Under the pieces are notes generated by a model, which saw only the letters and a list, made by a program, of their open reading frames with translations, made no database searches and had not been told where the DNA came from. The translations under genes were made by a program, and so were the position numbers. Positions 1 to 13,281 of a DNA stretch of 64,000 nucleotides are shown here, piece by piece. The stretch lies in contig CM055098.1 of NCBI GenBank assembly GCA_029204225.1, positions 22,449,367 to 22,513,366 on the forward strand. The letters run 5' to 3'. Source of the stretch: Diphasiastrum complanatum (taxonomy: Eukaryota; Streptophyta; Lycopodiopsida; Lycopodiales; Lycopodiaceae). The number at the start of each line of letters is the position of its first letter. The stretch's first letter is position 1.

Positions 1-72
1 AAAAGCTCGAGCGTCGGTCCGCCATTTGGCCTCGGTATAAGCCTTGCAAGTTTTAACATGTTTTTCAAAGAT

Positions 73-168
73 TTATAGGGAGGGTTATAGGGAGGGTTTA
101 AGAAAGGGTTATAGAGAAGGTTATAGGGAGGGTTATAAGAAGGGTTATAAAGAGCGTTATAGGCAGTG
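73..168. repeat. 12-bp tandem repeat, about 8 units
   Basis: Eight consecutive near-identical 12-bp units of the form TTATAGGGAGGG run without length change, with substitutions accumulating toward the right end. The period is exact, so copying by slippage or unequal exchange is likely. It is G-rich on the plus strand but does not match the plant telomere unit. No coding role is visible. Confidence 0.85.
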
Positions 169-1439
169 TCGGTATAAACCATAGTATGTTACAAAATGTT
201 AATAAATATCACTTTCGAAAATTGTTGTCCATTGCATTTTCTATCAATTCCATTTTCTATCAACAACAGTTGCTATAAGCACAAGTGAATTCGGGCCATT
301 GAAATGAAGCCGGGTAACGCCATGTGGTACCTTCTCACACAGTTTATGCTAGCTCACATTCTCTATGAGGTGCGTGTATTTTCAATGTTCAAGTTTGTCG
401 ATATTTTCAAAGTATACAAATGAACCAATTTAAGTGTTGATACATATAGAATGATATAAAGAGTGACCTAGAAGATGCGCACCAGATATCTCATGCTGTT
501 CTGGACAAAGCTCATAAGACTTTAAAAGATGCCGAGACTATGGTTCATTCACGATGGACAAGCAAGATGGGTCAGACGTTGGGTGTGGTAAACCCAGCCC
601 TTGGCCAAGAATGGTTTCAGTTGGTCAATAGCACAGAACAATCAAGCATGGGGATCACCCTTGGGCTGGAAAAACTATACCACTTGCGTTGTTTGACGTG
701 CTCAAATGATACAAAGTGTAAGTAGTTAAAGTGGTGCATTGGCCCAATATCGGGACAATTTGGGATCTCGAAGAGCGACAAAGAGTTTTGAACATGGGTT
801 ACCAAGGAAACTTGTTGGAGCACTTGTTGGACACGGTTGTGAAAGTTTTTTGGGAATGCATGGCACTGAGTGAATAATCCTTATAGGTTGTGCTTGCTGA
901 AATATAAAAAACTATGTTGCACTCACATTGTGTATCGATATTAAAGTGAAATATGCTAATGCAATATTTTATTTTGTTAGGGCCATTGCATATTGACAAT
1001 GCTTAGTCATTGCAATATTACTTCATGAATTTCAAACTACAATATAGAAAAAAAATATCGTGTGGAATTTGAGATGGGTGCCACATTAGAGACGAGACTG
1101 AATGAAACCGACCTACAAATTCCCAACATAGTGCCCAGACACACAAGGGCGTCATATCTGGATACATGTTTGGATACAACCTCTATTGTTAATCACACCG
1201 CTAAGCGAAAACGCGAGGAGTTTGAGTTTGCTAGGCCTACACATTACGTGTGTAGACCTATCATTTTCGCTTTCTTTTCTGTTCCCTTCTATGCTACTTT
1301 TCCGCTTTTTTTTTCTTCACACAGATAAGCACGCCTCATATAATAGCTCCAAAAATAAGAGAAGTAAAGAGATTAGTTTGTCTTTGTAAAGTAAAAAGAT
1401 ACACCAAATTGAGAAATGCAGAATAATATAGCAAGGACA
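169..1439. other. No gene recognised
   Basis: AT-rich sequence with only short open frames and no domain signature, splice pattern or repeat that I can support. The frames at 540-725 and 1062-1328 show no family resemblance. Confidence 0.5.
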
Positions 1440-2087
<648 letters not shown>

Positions 2088-3269
2088 GGTCTCATATCAT
2101 CATTACAAGTAGAGTTAGATGAGAGTTAGTGGTTGGGTTAGAATTTGTAGATCTAATTTACACCATTGGATGTGCCATGTCATATGGACCATTTCATCTT
2201 AATTGTCATTCTCTTATTGGTACACATGTCGTCATTAACACTAATTATAATTAGTGAAGAGGCTATTTTTGAGTCCAAAAGGGGCCCTAATGCCTTATTC
2301 TTCACGAGGAAGACAACTCCATTTCACAACCAACTTGCATTGAAGTGAGAAAATGTTCAATAACCATTTTCTATTCTTCACTTTGACATAAAGGGCCCTG
2401 TATTTTATCTTGGCCTCCATAAACCATTTTCTCCATGGTTCCAAATTCAAAATTCGAATAGCAACACTGAACATTTTCACTCATGAACTACTTGTCATTA
2501 GAAGCAACAACTTTTGTTGCTCGTCTTCAGACCCTTAAACTTAGGACATCCCCTTGAAATTTAAGGCAAAGCATTAAAGATACCTGGGCATATTTTATTA
2601 ATAGGATATAACGTTATACGTTTCATCAGTGACACAAACTCAACTAAATTGAGACTATATTCATATTTTGAGACTTCTTAAGCAAAATATTGAATGTAGA
2701 TTCATTGTCTCTAAGTATATATTCTTATCATGTGACAACAACATCAGTTTAAATCTTATTAGTTATACATTTGTGATATTCAATAGATGACTTATAAGAT
2801 GAGATTTTCTTTTTGAAAACATGAACAGTCTCAAAATAGTTGAATTTCTATTCAGTAAAATGTGGCCGAAATTGCCATTTTCATAAAACTAATCAAAACC
2901 TATTGATACTATTGTCCATCAGAATCAATTTTAGAGTAATGCTAAACATAGCTTAATGCTATTTAATAGACTTACTAAACGTAGCAAAAACATTGAAATT
3001 AGCTGTAATTACATCTTTTTGAAAGCTGAATTGAAGTTTAAACTTTTCCATAACAACCTATAGTTGCTTTTACCATGGCAAATGCTTATATATGAGCAAA
3101 AAGTGGCAATATGGCACATTACTTGCATTTGTGCTTCGTATATACATTGCATCTTTTTCTAGAATGTAGGATGATTGACTATATTTGCTGAAATTTTGAA
3201 ATTTTGATCAAAAAAATACACTACATAGGATATTGTGCAAACTACTCCTAGAAGGAAACAATATGTTAG
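2088..3269. other. No gene recognised
   Basis: AT-rich stretch without a supported gene. It may include the 5' part of the CACTA element whose transposase fragment begins near 3270, but I see no terminal CACTA motif that proves it. Confidence 0.4.
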
Positions 3270-3975
3270 AGATGAGAGCTAAGGCTTGAAATATGTTGAA
3301 TGCAATGGGAATGGACTATACATTACATCATGCTTGTCCAAAAGATTGCATCTTGTATCATGGCGAGCGAGAATCAACGACTAAAAATTGTCCTAGATGT
3401 GATACTCCTCGATATCGAGATGACTAACAAGGGACCACCATCCCACGCACGATGTTGCGACATTTTCCAATAATCCTATGACTACAACGAATGTTTCATT
3501 GCAAGTCCCTTGTAGAACTCATGAATGGGCATGGTAGTCACCAATCTTCAGATGAGATTATGAGAGTACCCTCATATTCTCCTGCATGAAAACACATTGT
3601 CAAGGACAAAGAGTATCCATGTTTTGCAACTGAATCTAGAAACAAAAGATTTGGAATTGCAATAGATGGAGTGAACCCCTTTGGCAAAATGTCAAAAAGC
3701 ATGTGGTCTACTTGGCCAGTGGTGTAATTGGTCAACTAATACATTCCACCTTGATTAACCATAAAAAAGGTTATCTTATGTTATCACTTCTAATTTTTGG
3801 AATGTAAGAAATATGGATATCTGCTTTTCGCCATTGGTTGAAGAATAAGAGGTATTGTGAAAGGGGGTCCAAGCATATGACATCTCACGTCCAATACAAG
3901 ACAACAAATTTTTATTACGTGCAATTCTAATGTGGACAATGCATGACTATCCAAGATTAGCTATCCAAGAATAGG
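3270..3975 (+). pseudogene. CACTA (En/Spm) transposase fragment, Tnp2 type
   Basis: Across shifting plus-strand frames the sequence keeps landmarks of plant Tnp2 transposases in the right order: HACPKDCILY (N-terminal cysteine region), NCPRCDTPRYR, LRHFPI, SYSPA before a KYP-like stretch, ESRNKRFGIAIDG followed by NPFGK (the first catalytic Asp region), WPVV, and near 3885-3960 the blocks YDISRP and MWTMHDYP (the second Asp region). Several stops and frameshifts make it non-functional. In intact CACTA elements this protein cuts the CACTA-type ends and moves the element. Neither terminus of the element was located. The family call rests on many ordered motifs and is confident; the exact ends are approximate. 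Confidence 0.85.
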
Positions 3976-3999
3976 CGATTGTTTAGATAGTTGAGAATA

Positions 4000-4241
4000 C
4001 AATTTAAAACATGATCGAATCAATCACCACAGCACAACGTCAAGTGCAGTAAGACAAGACAAGAGAATTGCTCTTCCACAAACTGTATATTCACACTAAT
4101 AAGCAAGTACAAAGATAAAGTTGCTTAAGAGCACTCAAAAGGCTCGTAAAAGAAAGACTGTCCGATAATTCTAGAACTGAGCACACGTGGTACCGTCAAA
4201 ATTAGAAAGCACTGTATAAGTCGATCATTGCTATTTTAACT
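4000..4241 (-). repeat. Copia-1 3' LTR
   Basis: Shares GAGCACACGTGGTACC and GCACTGTATAAG, and ends in GCTATTTTAACT, like the right LTR. It also matches the copy at 60,998 over further sequence to the left (CACAGCACAA.GTCAAGTGCA). The usual TG start reads AG in both LTRs. The lower boundary is not fixed by sequence. Confidence 0.75.
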
Positions 4242-4253
4242 CTCTCCCTCAAT
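4242..4253 (-). other. Polypurine tract of Copia-1
   Basis: On the minus strand ATTGAGGGAGAG directly precedes the 3' LTR. This is the purine-rich primer site for plus-strand DNA synthesis in LTR elements. Confidence 0.75.
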
Positions 4254-4329
4254 GATCAACATCTCTCTTTATTTTAAAGTTTACTCTATTTATGGAACAT
4301 GCCTCTATGATAGTATCATAAGTGAAAGC

Positions 4330-5722
4330 CTTTTACATAACCACATCTAAGCCAAGTTTAGCTCTAAAAGTTTCAAACTTTTCTTTACTTAAAGCTTTTG
4401 TAAATATATCAGCAACTTGTAACATCGTAGAACAATGTGTAATACTTATATGTTCAGATTTAGCTTTTCATGCACAAAGTGATATTTCACTTTAATATGT
4501 TTTGTTCTCACGTGAAAGACAAGATTCTTAGCCAATTGTATCCCACTTTGGCTATCACAGAAAATAACAGTGGGATGTACTTCTTCATGCCAATCTCACT
4601 CAACAACTTACGCAGCCAAATAGATTCCTGAGTAGCAGAACTTAACACTTTATATTCAGCTTTTGTAGAAGAAAGAGAAATGGTCTCCTGCTTTTTGCTA
4701 GACCATGAAAAACAACCGCTACCAAAATTGAAAGCATAATTTGTTGTTGATTTTCTATCATCTACATTTCCTACCCAATCAGCATCAACATAGCCTTGCA
4801 ACTTAGGTAAAGTATTTTGTCTTTTGTAGACCAGGCCAAGATTAGGTGTACCTTTTACGTATCTCAAGGTCCTCTTCGCGGCTTTCCAATGATCCATAGT
4901 GGGTGATGACATGAATTGGCTAATCAGACTTACAACATAGCAGATATCAGGACGTGTAGTCGTAAGATAGATCAAACTCCCAACTAGCTGACAAAATAAG
5001 GTAGCGTCAACCTCTTCACTATCATCAACACAAGACAACTTCTTACCAGCTTCTTGAGTGATGGAAGGTTTGCACTCTGTCATGCGAAATCTCTCTAATA
5101 TCTCGCACACATACTTGCTTTGACATAGCTTGATATCATTGCCATTTTGCCATACTTCGACACCCAAGCAATCGTGCATAAGATCTAAATCTGTCATCTC
5201 AAATTGCTTGCATAAGTTGGCTTTGATAGAATAAATTAGATTCTCATCATTGCCCATGATAATAATATCATCAACATAAAGTACAATCAAGGCAATGCTA
5301 TTTTCATTTATAAGAACATAAAGATTTGGATTTGAATTTGTCCTTACAAACTCATGAGCAAGAAAGTAACGGTCAATGCATCCATACCATGCACATGGCA
5401 CTTGCTTGAGGCCATAAAGTGCTTTGCATAGCTTGCACACCATATGTTCTTGTCCCTTTGCCATAAAGCCCTGTGGTTGAACCATGTAAACCTCTTGCTT
5501 TAAGTCACCATTCAAAAATGCGGACTTCACATCCATTTGATGGATCTTCCACCCAAAATGAGATTCTAAGGCAATGATAAGGCGTAGCGTAGTCCACTTA
5601 GCAACTAGAGCAAATGTCTCTTCATAGTCAATTCCTTTATTTTGCTCATAGCCCTTCACTACTAGGCGTGCCTTATGCTTTGCCATCATGCCATCCACAT
5701 GAAACTTTGTTCTAACACCCAT
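4330..5722 (-). pseudogene. Copia-1 reverse transcriptase and RNase H
   Basis: A frame of about 400 residues covers the Copia RT from KARLVVKGY through MDVKSAFLNGDL, LYGLKQVPCAWY and the active-site box LYVDDIII. The connection region TTRPDICYVVS and the RNase H part with DADWVG, DDRKS and SLSSTKAEYK follow. The frame breaks near 4600; the remaining RNase H tail (SKHI-like block, DIFTKAL) continues in other frames to about 4330. RT copies element RNA into DNA and RNase H removes the template. The catalytic YVDD is present, but upstream and downstream frameshifts disable the polyprotein. Confidence 0.92.
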
Positions 5723-5859
5723 TTGTTGTCAATGGGTTTCTTTCTAAGTGGTAGATCAACTAACTCCCACGTACCATGTCTGTAGATGGACTCCATCTCT
5801 TCTTCCATTGCCCTTTGCCACTCTTTATAATCCTTTGCCTCGTTAAAGGTTGATGTCTC

Positions 5860-6900
5860 TCAACCCTTCAAAATGTCACTCATTAGGGCATAGTTCACAT
5901 GATAGCGATCGAGAGGCTTCCTTTCCCGCATTGATCTTCTCACTTCTTCTTGTGTGCTAGATCCTGGTTGATTTAGCTTTGCGTCCTTCATGATCTTTTC
6001 ATACCATTTTGGTATCTTAGACTCAGGTGATACTCTCCGTGGAGAGAATGTGTCCCAAGGATTGTCCAAGTAATGTCTCTTACTTCCAACCAATTTCTCC
6101 TTTGTTGCTCCTATCGGAAAGTACCTTCCCCTAGGCTCTTGGATAGATGGTGTCTTCTCATACTCACCCTCTTGACCTTCGTCTTCATGTGCATCATCAT
6201 GTGGAGCATCTTCTTCATCTTCTTCTTCCAAGATTGTGGGAAGTCTTTCGATGCTTTCATCACCTGCATGGTCTTCATCTTCATACCTATGTGTCTCATC
6301 AAAGATTACATCTTTGCTTATGTGAATCTTGTTCATTATATGATCAAGACACATGCCTCTTCGGTAGTCACATTTGGAACCACAACTGTAACCTCTCATT
6401 TTGCAAGAACATTGCCGCACTGCACGCTTCTGACCAAAGTGAATTGGTTAAGCCCATTTGCTTCATTATGGAGCATGCACTCTCCATAATAGTACTATTT
6501 TTCATTTCAGCTACACCATTACTATGCAACATGTGTGATTGTGTGAATTGTCTTTTGATGCCCTATTCCTTGCAAAAGTCCTCAAAATCATCAGATTTGT
6601 ATTCGCCCCCTCTATCTGATCTTAGCACTTTGATGCGTGCATCTAGTTGGTTCTCTACTAAAGCCTTAAACTTCTTGAAGCGAGCAAAAGGGTGAAATTT
6701 CTTCTTCAAGAAATAAATCCATGTCCTCCTAGAGTAATCATCTATGAAAGTCATAAAATAATAAGCTTTCCACGTCAACATGGTTTTCATTAGGCTGCAC
6801 AGGTCGTCGTGAATAAGTTCCAACAGTTTCTTAGCTCTTGCAGCTCCACCTTTCTTGAATGTTTCTCTATGATGCTTTCCCATAACACATCCTTCACATA
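5860..6900 (-). pseudogene. Copia-1 integrase and linker remnants
   Basis: The segment 6563-6883 carries integrase core landmarks: LIHDDLC (first Asp region), FIDDYSR, and LRSDRGGEY (second Asp region). The third catalytic residue region falls after a frame break. The segment 5860-6420 is the acidic linker between integrase and RT, with RYFPIGATKEK-like sequence and the RRSMRERKPLDRY block that typically precedes RT. Integrase joins element DNA to the genome. Confidence 0.85.
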
Positions 6901-7090
6901 TGGCATGATGATCATCCTATAGTGTTGGTAATCATGTTACCATCTTCCATTTCGCGATCAATCTTAAGCTCCCATAGTTTACGTGACCAAGTCTCCTATG
7001 CCACAACTCAGATTGTGATTATGTTGAGGTAGCCAGACCATATTCACCTGGTTTTGCAACATCCAAGTTATAAAGGCCACAATTACTATC

Positions 7091-7660
7091 TCAATAACCT
7101 TTCACTACCGCCTTATGGTTGTGGTCCATATCCTTCATTAGACATCCATCCTTGAAAAAATCAACCTTGAGATGTTGATTTGCCATCACACCAATAGAAA
7201 GCAAACTCTTTTTGAGTCTAGGAACACAAAGCACATTAGGGATATTCTTGATTTTACCATCTGCACAGGTACATTGCCAACATCCTGTATTTGACATTCC
7301 TCCCCATTGGCTTGTATGACCTTGTCCCCATCATGGATTGGCAAGAATGTCTCAAACCAATCGCGTTTCCCGGTCATATGCCTTGTGGCACCTGAACCTA
7401 TGAACCATCTGGCACCATCATCAACCTGAGATGCCAATGCCGATGAGAGGACACTTGTCTCATCATCTTCCCCATCATCTTCGGCAATGTTGCCTTGTTG
7501 CTTCACTTTTCCCACCTTTATGTCCGCTTTCTTCTTGTAACAATCATGTGCCCAATGACCTGGTTTGTGGCAATAGTAACATTTGTCTTTCTTTTTCCTT
7601 TTCACCTTCGATGACGACTCTCCCTCGTCATCATCATCCTTGGATTTCTTTGAAATCATC
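7091..7660 (-). pseudogene. Copia-1 gag zinc knuckle and protease remnant
   Basis: The CCHC knuckle CYYCHKPGHWAHDC is intact; in gag it binds element RNA. It is followed by the protease region WFIGSGATRHMT. Active copies have D-S-G-A at this point, so the catalytic Asp has been replaced here (IGSGA). A frame change near 7290 leads into a GAG-pre-integrase-like stretch with VLCVPRLKKSLLSIG. Confidence 0.88.
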
Positions 7661-7671
7661 TTCCACCCTTT

Positions 7672-8285
7672 CTACTTGCCTATAGCAAGCAATGCTTGAT
7701 CATCCTGTGGGGTTTGCCTTGACTTCACCACCTCGCGGCACTGCTCTTCCTGCAACATGATTCTGTGCAAGTCTTCAAAACTAGGCAATCTCTCCCTCAA
7801 AGCAATGCCGCTCACAAACATTTTTAGACCTTTTGAAACACCGCTTATAGTGGTATGTACCAATTCAACGTCCCTAATTGGCTCTCCAATTGCCACAAGT
7901 TGATCTCTCAACTCCTTTATCCTGGGAAGAAAAACTCCACTGATTTGCCTTCTTCCATCTTGATTGTGTTCAATCTCGACTTCAAGAACATGACTTGAGC
8001 TGGATTGCAAGTTTGAAATTGCATTCTAAGAGCTTCCCAAGCTCCCCTAGCTGTCATGGCATCACTTATGTGGGTGATCACATGGTCTTTTACTGAAAGG
8101 TTGATCAAGGACAATGCTCTATGCACCTTTTTATCAAAGGCTCTCATGTCACCTGGAGTGGTATTAGGCTGGACTTCAATACCTGTAACAATGTCCCATA
8201 ACTCCTTCTTTATCAAAATGCTCTTCATTTTAAATTTCCATATGTTGTAGTTAGAAGCCCCATCAAGTTGGCTTGCATCGCCCAA
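7672..8285 (-). pseudogene. Copia-1 gag
   Basis: Begins with the conserved Copia gag start region (LDGASNYNIWKFKMKSIL, KKELWDIV) and continues with ARGAWEALRMQFQ and, after a frameshift near 7930, KELRDQLVAIGEPI. There is no ATG at the expected position: the frame is open upstream as GGDEATLGDAS, so the true start is uncertain. Gag forms the particle that packages element RNA. Confidence 0.85.
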
Positions 8286-8289
8286 AGTT

Positions 8290-9150
8290 GCTTCATCTCC
8301 ACCTACAGGCTATAAAGTGTATGCTGAAGCCAACTGTGATGTTTGAAATAAAAAATAACGAGCTGCAATTTTTGGCTTACTAGGCCACCCGCCACTTTTC
8401 CACCAAATTGAAAGCCAAATCTGCGTCGCCTTCTGAAATGCTCCTTGTCACCAACTCCCAACTACGTGCCCAATGGAATGGTGAAATCACTCTTGGGGCG
8501 CTCCAAACAATTTATCCATGATAATCACTCTATTTTGACGTACCATACTTGTGAGTACAGTCAAGGTGCCCTTCGTTTGGAGGCTATAGCCTTTCGTTTG
8601 GCTCAAATAGGCTAAAGGAGGTGAAAATAGGAGCACTTTAAGTTTTTGAACTGTCTTTTCACCTTGAAGGGACTTCACTCTCAAATGAAGTTCAAGTTGA
8701 AACTCAACAAATCCAATGGTTACTTGATATCTGACAGCCTAGATCACTCCTTGACCAGTCGATTTCAGTCGTTGATCACTATGACTCCAGATCCAATGAC
8801 TCGCCCTCCTCTTCGTGCGCCAACCAGTGCTCCTGTAGCCGCTGATCACTTGGAGACGCTACCCTCCTCCTTGCTTTGGCTGCGCGTGAGACTCCACGGC
8901 TTTCCATGTTTGGCTTCAGCTATGGCGAAGGATTTTAGACCCTCTTTGCTGCTCTTCAGAATCTGACCACACTTCCAAACCTGTGCACGGCCGCCCACGG
9001 CCAATTGATAGACTACTTTCCACACTAGGGTGCCCAATTGCACACTTTCACAGTCGTGAAAAAGGTTATGAACTGAGAAATATTTGAGTTGCTACTCCTC
9101 CATATCCTGGCTTTCAAGGAATACACCTTTCTTAAAAATTTCTTAGCCCT
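8290..9150 (-). other. Copia-1 untranslated leader
   Basis: About 0.86 kb between gag and the primer-binding site. No coding domain is seen on either strand. A long leader of this kind is common in Copia elements. Confidence 0.5.
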
Positions 9151-9163
9151 TGGCTCTGATTTT
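9151..9163 (-). other. Degenerate primer-binding site of Copia-1
   Basis: The plus strand reads TGGCTCTGATTTT, a mutated complement of the usual TGGTATCAGAGCC that pairs with initiator tRNA-Met. The position downstream of the 5' LTR is right for this element. Confidence 0.55.
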
Positions 9164-9365
9164 CAACAGTTCTGAATCAGTTTGAGGTTGCCCTACTGTC
9201 ACTAATCCATAGCTTCAAACTGTTTTCCAAAATGATCGAGGATTGATTGCACACAAGTCACAAACTCCAAGCAGCTTTCCTACGAAATTTCAGGCTTCCG
9301 TTTTTGCTTGCTTTCTGATTTAGCCGACAATTCCCTGTCTATGAATCCTTTTAAAGTTTTGAGCT

Positions 9366-9518
9366 ATTCCACGAATAAGCAAGTACAAAGATAAAGTTGC
9401 TTAAGAGCTCTCAAAAGGGCTCGTAAAAAAAAGACGACCCAATAATTCTAGAACTGAGCACACGTGGTACCATCAACATTAGAAAGCACTGTATAAGTTG
9501 ATCATTGCTATTTTAACT
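9366..9518 (-). repeat. Copia-1 5' LTR (partial match)
   Basis: Closely matches the left LTR from AATAAGCAAGTACAAAG through GCTATTTTAACT. Between the primer-binding site and 9366 the sequence no longer resembles the left LTR, although the left LTR and the 60,998 copy still resemble each other there. This end was therefore replaced or recombined. Confidence 0.75.
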
Positions 9519-10559
9519 TAGATGACTAGAAAATGAGGTCACTTGTATTTTCTATATAACTCTTTTCCATGTATTCATTATTTATTTTGTATTGTTTGTT
9601 GAAATTCTAGGATGAATTGCATGTATTACAACTTTTGGATATCACAAGTGTCTCATTTGTGAACCCATTTAGAAATACACATAAGAAGGAGCTTGGAGGA
9701 AAGTTGGAAACAAAGATGCCTCCAAAGAGAATGTCCGTGGTAGATTGGCATAATCTTAAATTTGAATCCGAGGTCAAGCCAATCAATGGTATGAAAAGAC
9801 TATCTATCTCTTTGAATAATCGATCAATCACTTGCTTGATCCTATGCATATATTCAAAAATGTGTGTTATGCTGGGAAATAAAGTGCAATGGAAGCTGAT
9901 GGATCATAAGATGCGAAAGATGATCTGTTTCCTTGGTGCTATGCACTACGCCTATTAGATTTGAAACCAAAATTATGTTGGACTCTACTTGACCTAGACT
10001 TTGAACTCGTAAGCCTTCAATTCAATTGATTACATATGCATACATGAATTCATTTACGTGTAGAAGTAGAAACAATAGAAAGTTCAAATGAATCAATATG
10101 GTAACAAGATGAATTACAAAAGCATACATTCATTGTTGACGACATTATTCTGAGCACAATAAGACATTAGATTGAATCCAAAAAGTAGCATGTACAAATC
10201 AGCTATGAAAATGGTGAGCATGAGACAACAATAGTGATAATTGCGTGCCCAAAAGCTAGTCTGATATACAATTGGCTTTAAGCTTGCTATCTCTTTGTCT
10301 AGAACTGAGCAGAGGTGTTGCATCAAAGTGAGGTTACATCACATTATTTGCATCTTTGTTGCATCATCGACATTATTAGCACCATGTATCTTTTATAGAA
10401 AAAACCATTATTACAAAAAATGATGAAACGAATGGTTTAGTTCCTAATGCAAGTTGTACACCTTTGTTGTAGTTGTATGTCAACGTCTGTCAAATTGTCC
10501 ATAGGATCTTTGTTAGAGATGCCATTTTATGGTGGTTTCTTGTAAGCCGTAAACTATTC
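9519..10559. other. No gene recognised
   Basis: A plus-strand frame of 113 codons at 9617-9958 has no recognisable motif. The rest is AT-rich sequence with no domain. Confidence 0.4.
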
Positions 10560-10870
10560 CTAATGCCTCCTAAAAGGTCTCCTTACATGCTCCTTACGGG
10601 TATCAGCCATAGTGAATCACAATATGTTTCCTTACAAGCTTCTTATGACAATGATCATAGTACCTCGTAACAAGTTTTCTTATGGCCTTGTTACGGGCAA
10701 TAATCGTAAGGCGTCATAACAGGTTTCCTTATGGGTTTCTTTACGAACCACTTATGAGTTCCTTATGAGATCTTTATGAGTTTCTTACGGGTCCTTAATG
10801 GGCAGTGACTGTTATGTCTGGCAAGCCTTATGAGTTCCTTACGTTTTTCTTATGGAAAGTGACCATAGCT
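10560..10870. repeat. Degenerate minisatellite, TTCCTTATGAGT-like units
   Basis: Variants of a short unit such as TTCCTTACGGG, TTCCTTATGAG and TTTCTTATGG recur more than ten times with irregular spacing. This looks like an old, drifted tandem array with no coding potential. Confidence 0.65.
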
Positions 10871-10986
10871 GGTGGGATCGTACATAGCTGCATTCACTGT
10901 CAAATCAATTGCATAGTGTAAAAGCTAGTTTATAGAGGTAACTAGCTTTATTTTGAGTGGTATTACACAAATAACAATTGACAATT

Positions 10987-11178
10987 TTGTCATTTTGAGT
11001 TGGAGTCAAGTTGATAGTCAACAATTGCAATTTGTCGATTCCAGCTAGAGTCAATAGTCGACGATTTGTCGATTTGAGCCAGATTCGAGTAGTTGAAAAT
11101 TTGTCGATTTGAGTAGGAGTCGGGTAGTCAATTTTTTTTCAATTTGAGCTAGAGTGGAGTAGTCGACAGTCGACAATC
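10987..11178. repeat. Minisatellite, about 5 units of about 36 bp
   Basis: Units of the form TTTGTCGATTTGAGCTAGAG-TCGAGTAGTCGA repeat about five times with substitutions and small indels. The block lies just upstream of an acidic coding-like stretch. Confidence 0.7.
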
Positions 11179-12718
11179 CTTTGATGCAGACGAGTCTTCT
11201 CAAAATCCAAAGAGCCCCACATCTAGAGGAGATGAAGACACCATTTCTGATACTCAAATGCAAGATAAAGGCAAAGAAATTGCTCACGATGAGACTACAG
11301 AGGCTACAGATGCCAATCAAGAGGAGAATGAGAATTTATACCACTGGTATCAGCAATTTTCATTGGGAGCAAAGCAGATTGTTGATCAAGTTTATGCGTA
11401 TGACATGCATATGTAGCAAGGTATGACGAAGTTATTCCAATCATCTGGTGATATGTCAAATGAAATCAAACTATGCAATGAGAATGAAGCAGTAGCTCGA
11501 AGACTAGAAGTGGGCTGCCATTATTCACTCTCAGGATGTTGCTGAAGTGCTATCTAAGACAAAACAAACGAGAAGAAATCAGTCAAAGGTATGTGCAGAA
11601 CGTTTTAAAGTTTTTTCTAAACAGTTCTAGAAGTGGAGTCCATATCATCTTAACATCAGAAAATGGCATTTGGATTATTTGATGCTACCAAGCATAGTAG
11701 GTATCGCATTCGAGGGTTGGCTAACTATTTGGGAAAAAGCTGTGGTTATGGGACCAACTTAGCATAGAGCAAAAGGGTTGTCTATGTTGGGCCATAATCT
11801 AGGGTAATTTTAAAGCTTTTCCATTCGGTTCAATTGAATTGTACATAGGCTCCACCTCCATGTATGCTTTAGAGTACATGTGAATAGAGGAGTACCAATT
11901 TTTGAAGCACACAGATACAAAGCGAAAATTTTGGAGGAGGCATGCTGAATTCAAATTGTACATACCAAAGGGTCGTGCAAACATAGACAAATTCGACAAC
12001 GCGGGGTCTTTTGCTCAATATGGCATGCCCATAGCTGAATGGTATATACACCGAATAAGAGCGCAACTTTTCAAGTTATTTTGTAGAAATCAAGCACAAT
12101 CTATAGGATAGAGACAAATCTCGCGGATATAAAGCCTTCTGTACTTATACATACTGGCAGTTCGAAACTTTTGCAGTGAAGACATTATTTTTTGTTCAAA
12201 ACTTATTTGTAAAGTGTAAGTTTGTAAAATTTCCATCTCGTTTGTTTGAACAAATTACACTACAAAAAGATTCAAATGAATATTTCAAACTAGTCGTTGA
12301 TGGAACTTTATTTCTAGTAGGATTGTCAGGATGCGGCAATTTACCTATCGGCAGATACTCAAGAGCAAAAAAAGACTTATTTGGAATTGGCACAATAGTT
12401 ACATGATGATATGGATACATGATATATTTTTCCAAATTCTTCTTGTATATGCTGCTGATAATGTGATGCTGAATATTTGAATGATGTTCAAAGACAATTC
12501 AATCTTTGATGTTTGTTCAAGCACATTTCAAATCAACCCATTCAACATTTGATTCTGAAATAAAAAGTAAAGGTCATATATTCAACAACTGAAGAAATAT
12601 CTTTACATTTGACCTAATGAATATTCAAAAGGAGGATTATTCAACAAAACAAAAGTATTCCTTCTAATGATGAACAATTCTTGAACAAAAGATTATATGT
12701 TTACGAGGACATTTCACA
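11172..12718 (+). pseudogene. Unidentified coding-like debris before a candidate LTR
   Basis: One frame from 11,172 reads as a plausible acidic protein segment (DADESSQNPKSP, then NENLYHWYQQFSLGAKQIVD) before stops. Other coding-like pieces follow, including RANIDKFDNAGSFAQYGMP near 11,970. I do not recognise a family. Because a polypurine tract and LTR-like sequence follow at 12,719, this may be the interior of a decayed LTR element (inference). Confidence 0.35.

Positions 12719-13281
<563 letters not shown>

Larger units (their letters stand above)
4000..9518 (-). mobile_element. Copia-1, decayed Ty1/Copia LTR retrotransposon
   Basis: Read on the minus strand the order is 5' LTR, degenerate primer-binding site, gag, protease, integrase, reverse transcriptase, RNase H, polypurine tract, 3' LTR, which is the Copia order (integrase before RT). 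The LTR stretches 4097-4241 and 9375-9518 match closely, and a third copy of the LTR lies at 60,998-61,375. Coding parts fall in all three frames, so the element is dead. The left LTR boundary is approximate because the right LTR matches only part of it. Confidence 0.9.

Noticed and set aside
6073-6695. Plus-strand frames of 138 and 182 codons
   Set aside because: They are shadows of the Copia-1 integrase and linker on the minus strand.
9617-9958. 113-codon frame next to Copia-1
   Set aside because: No motif, and no splice or regulatory context.
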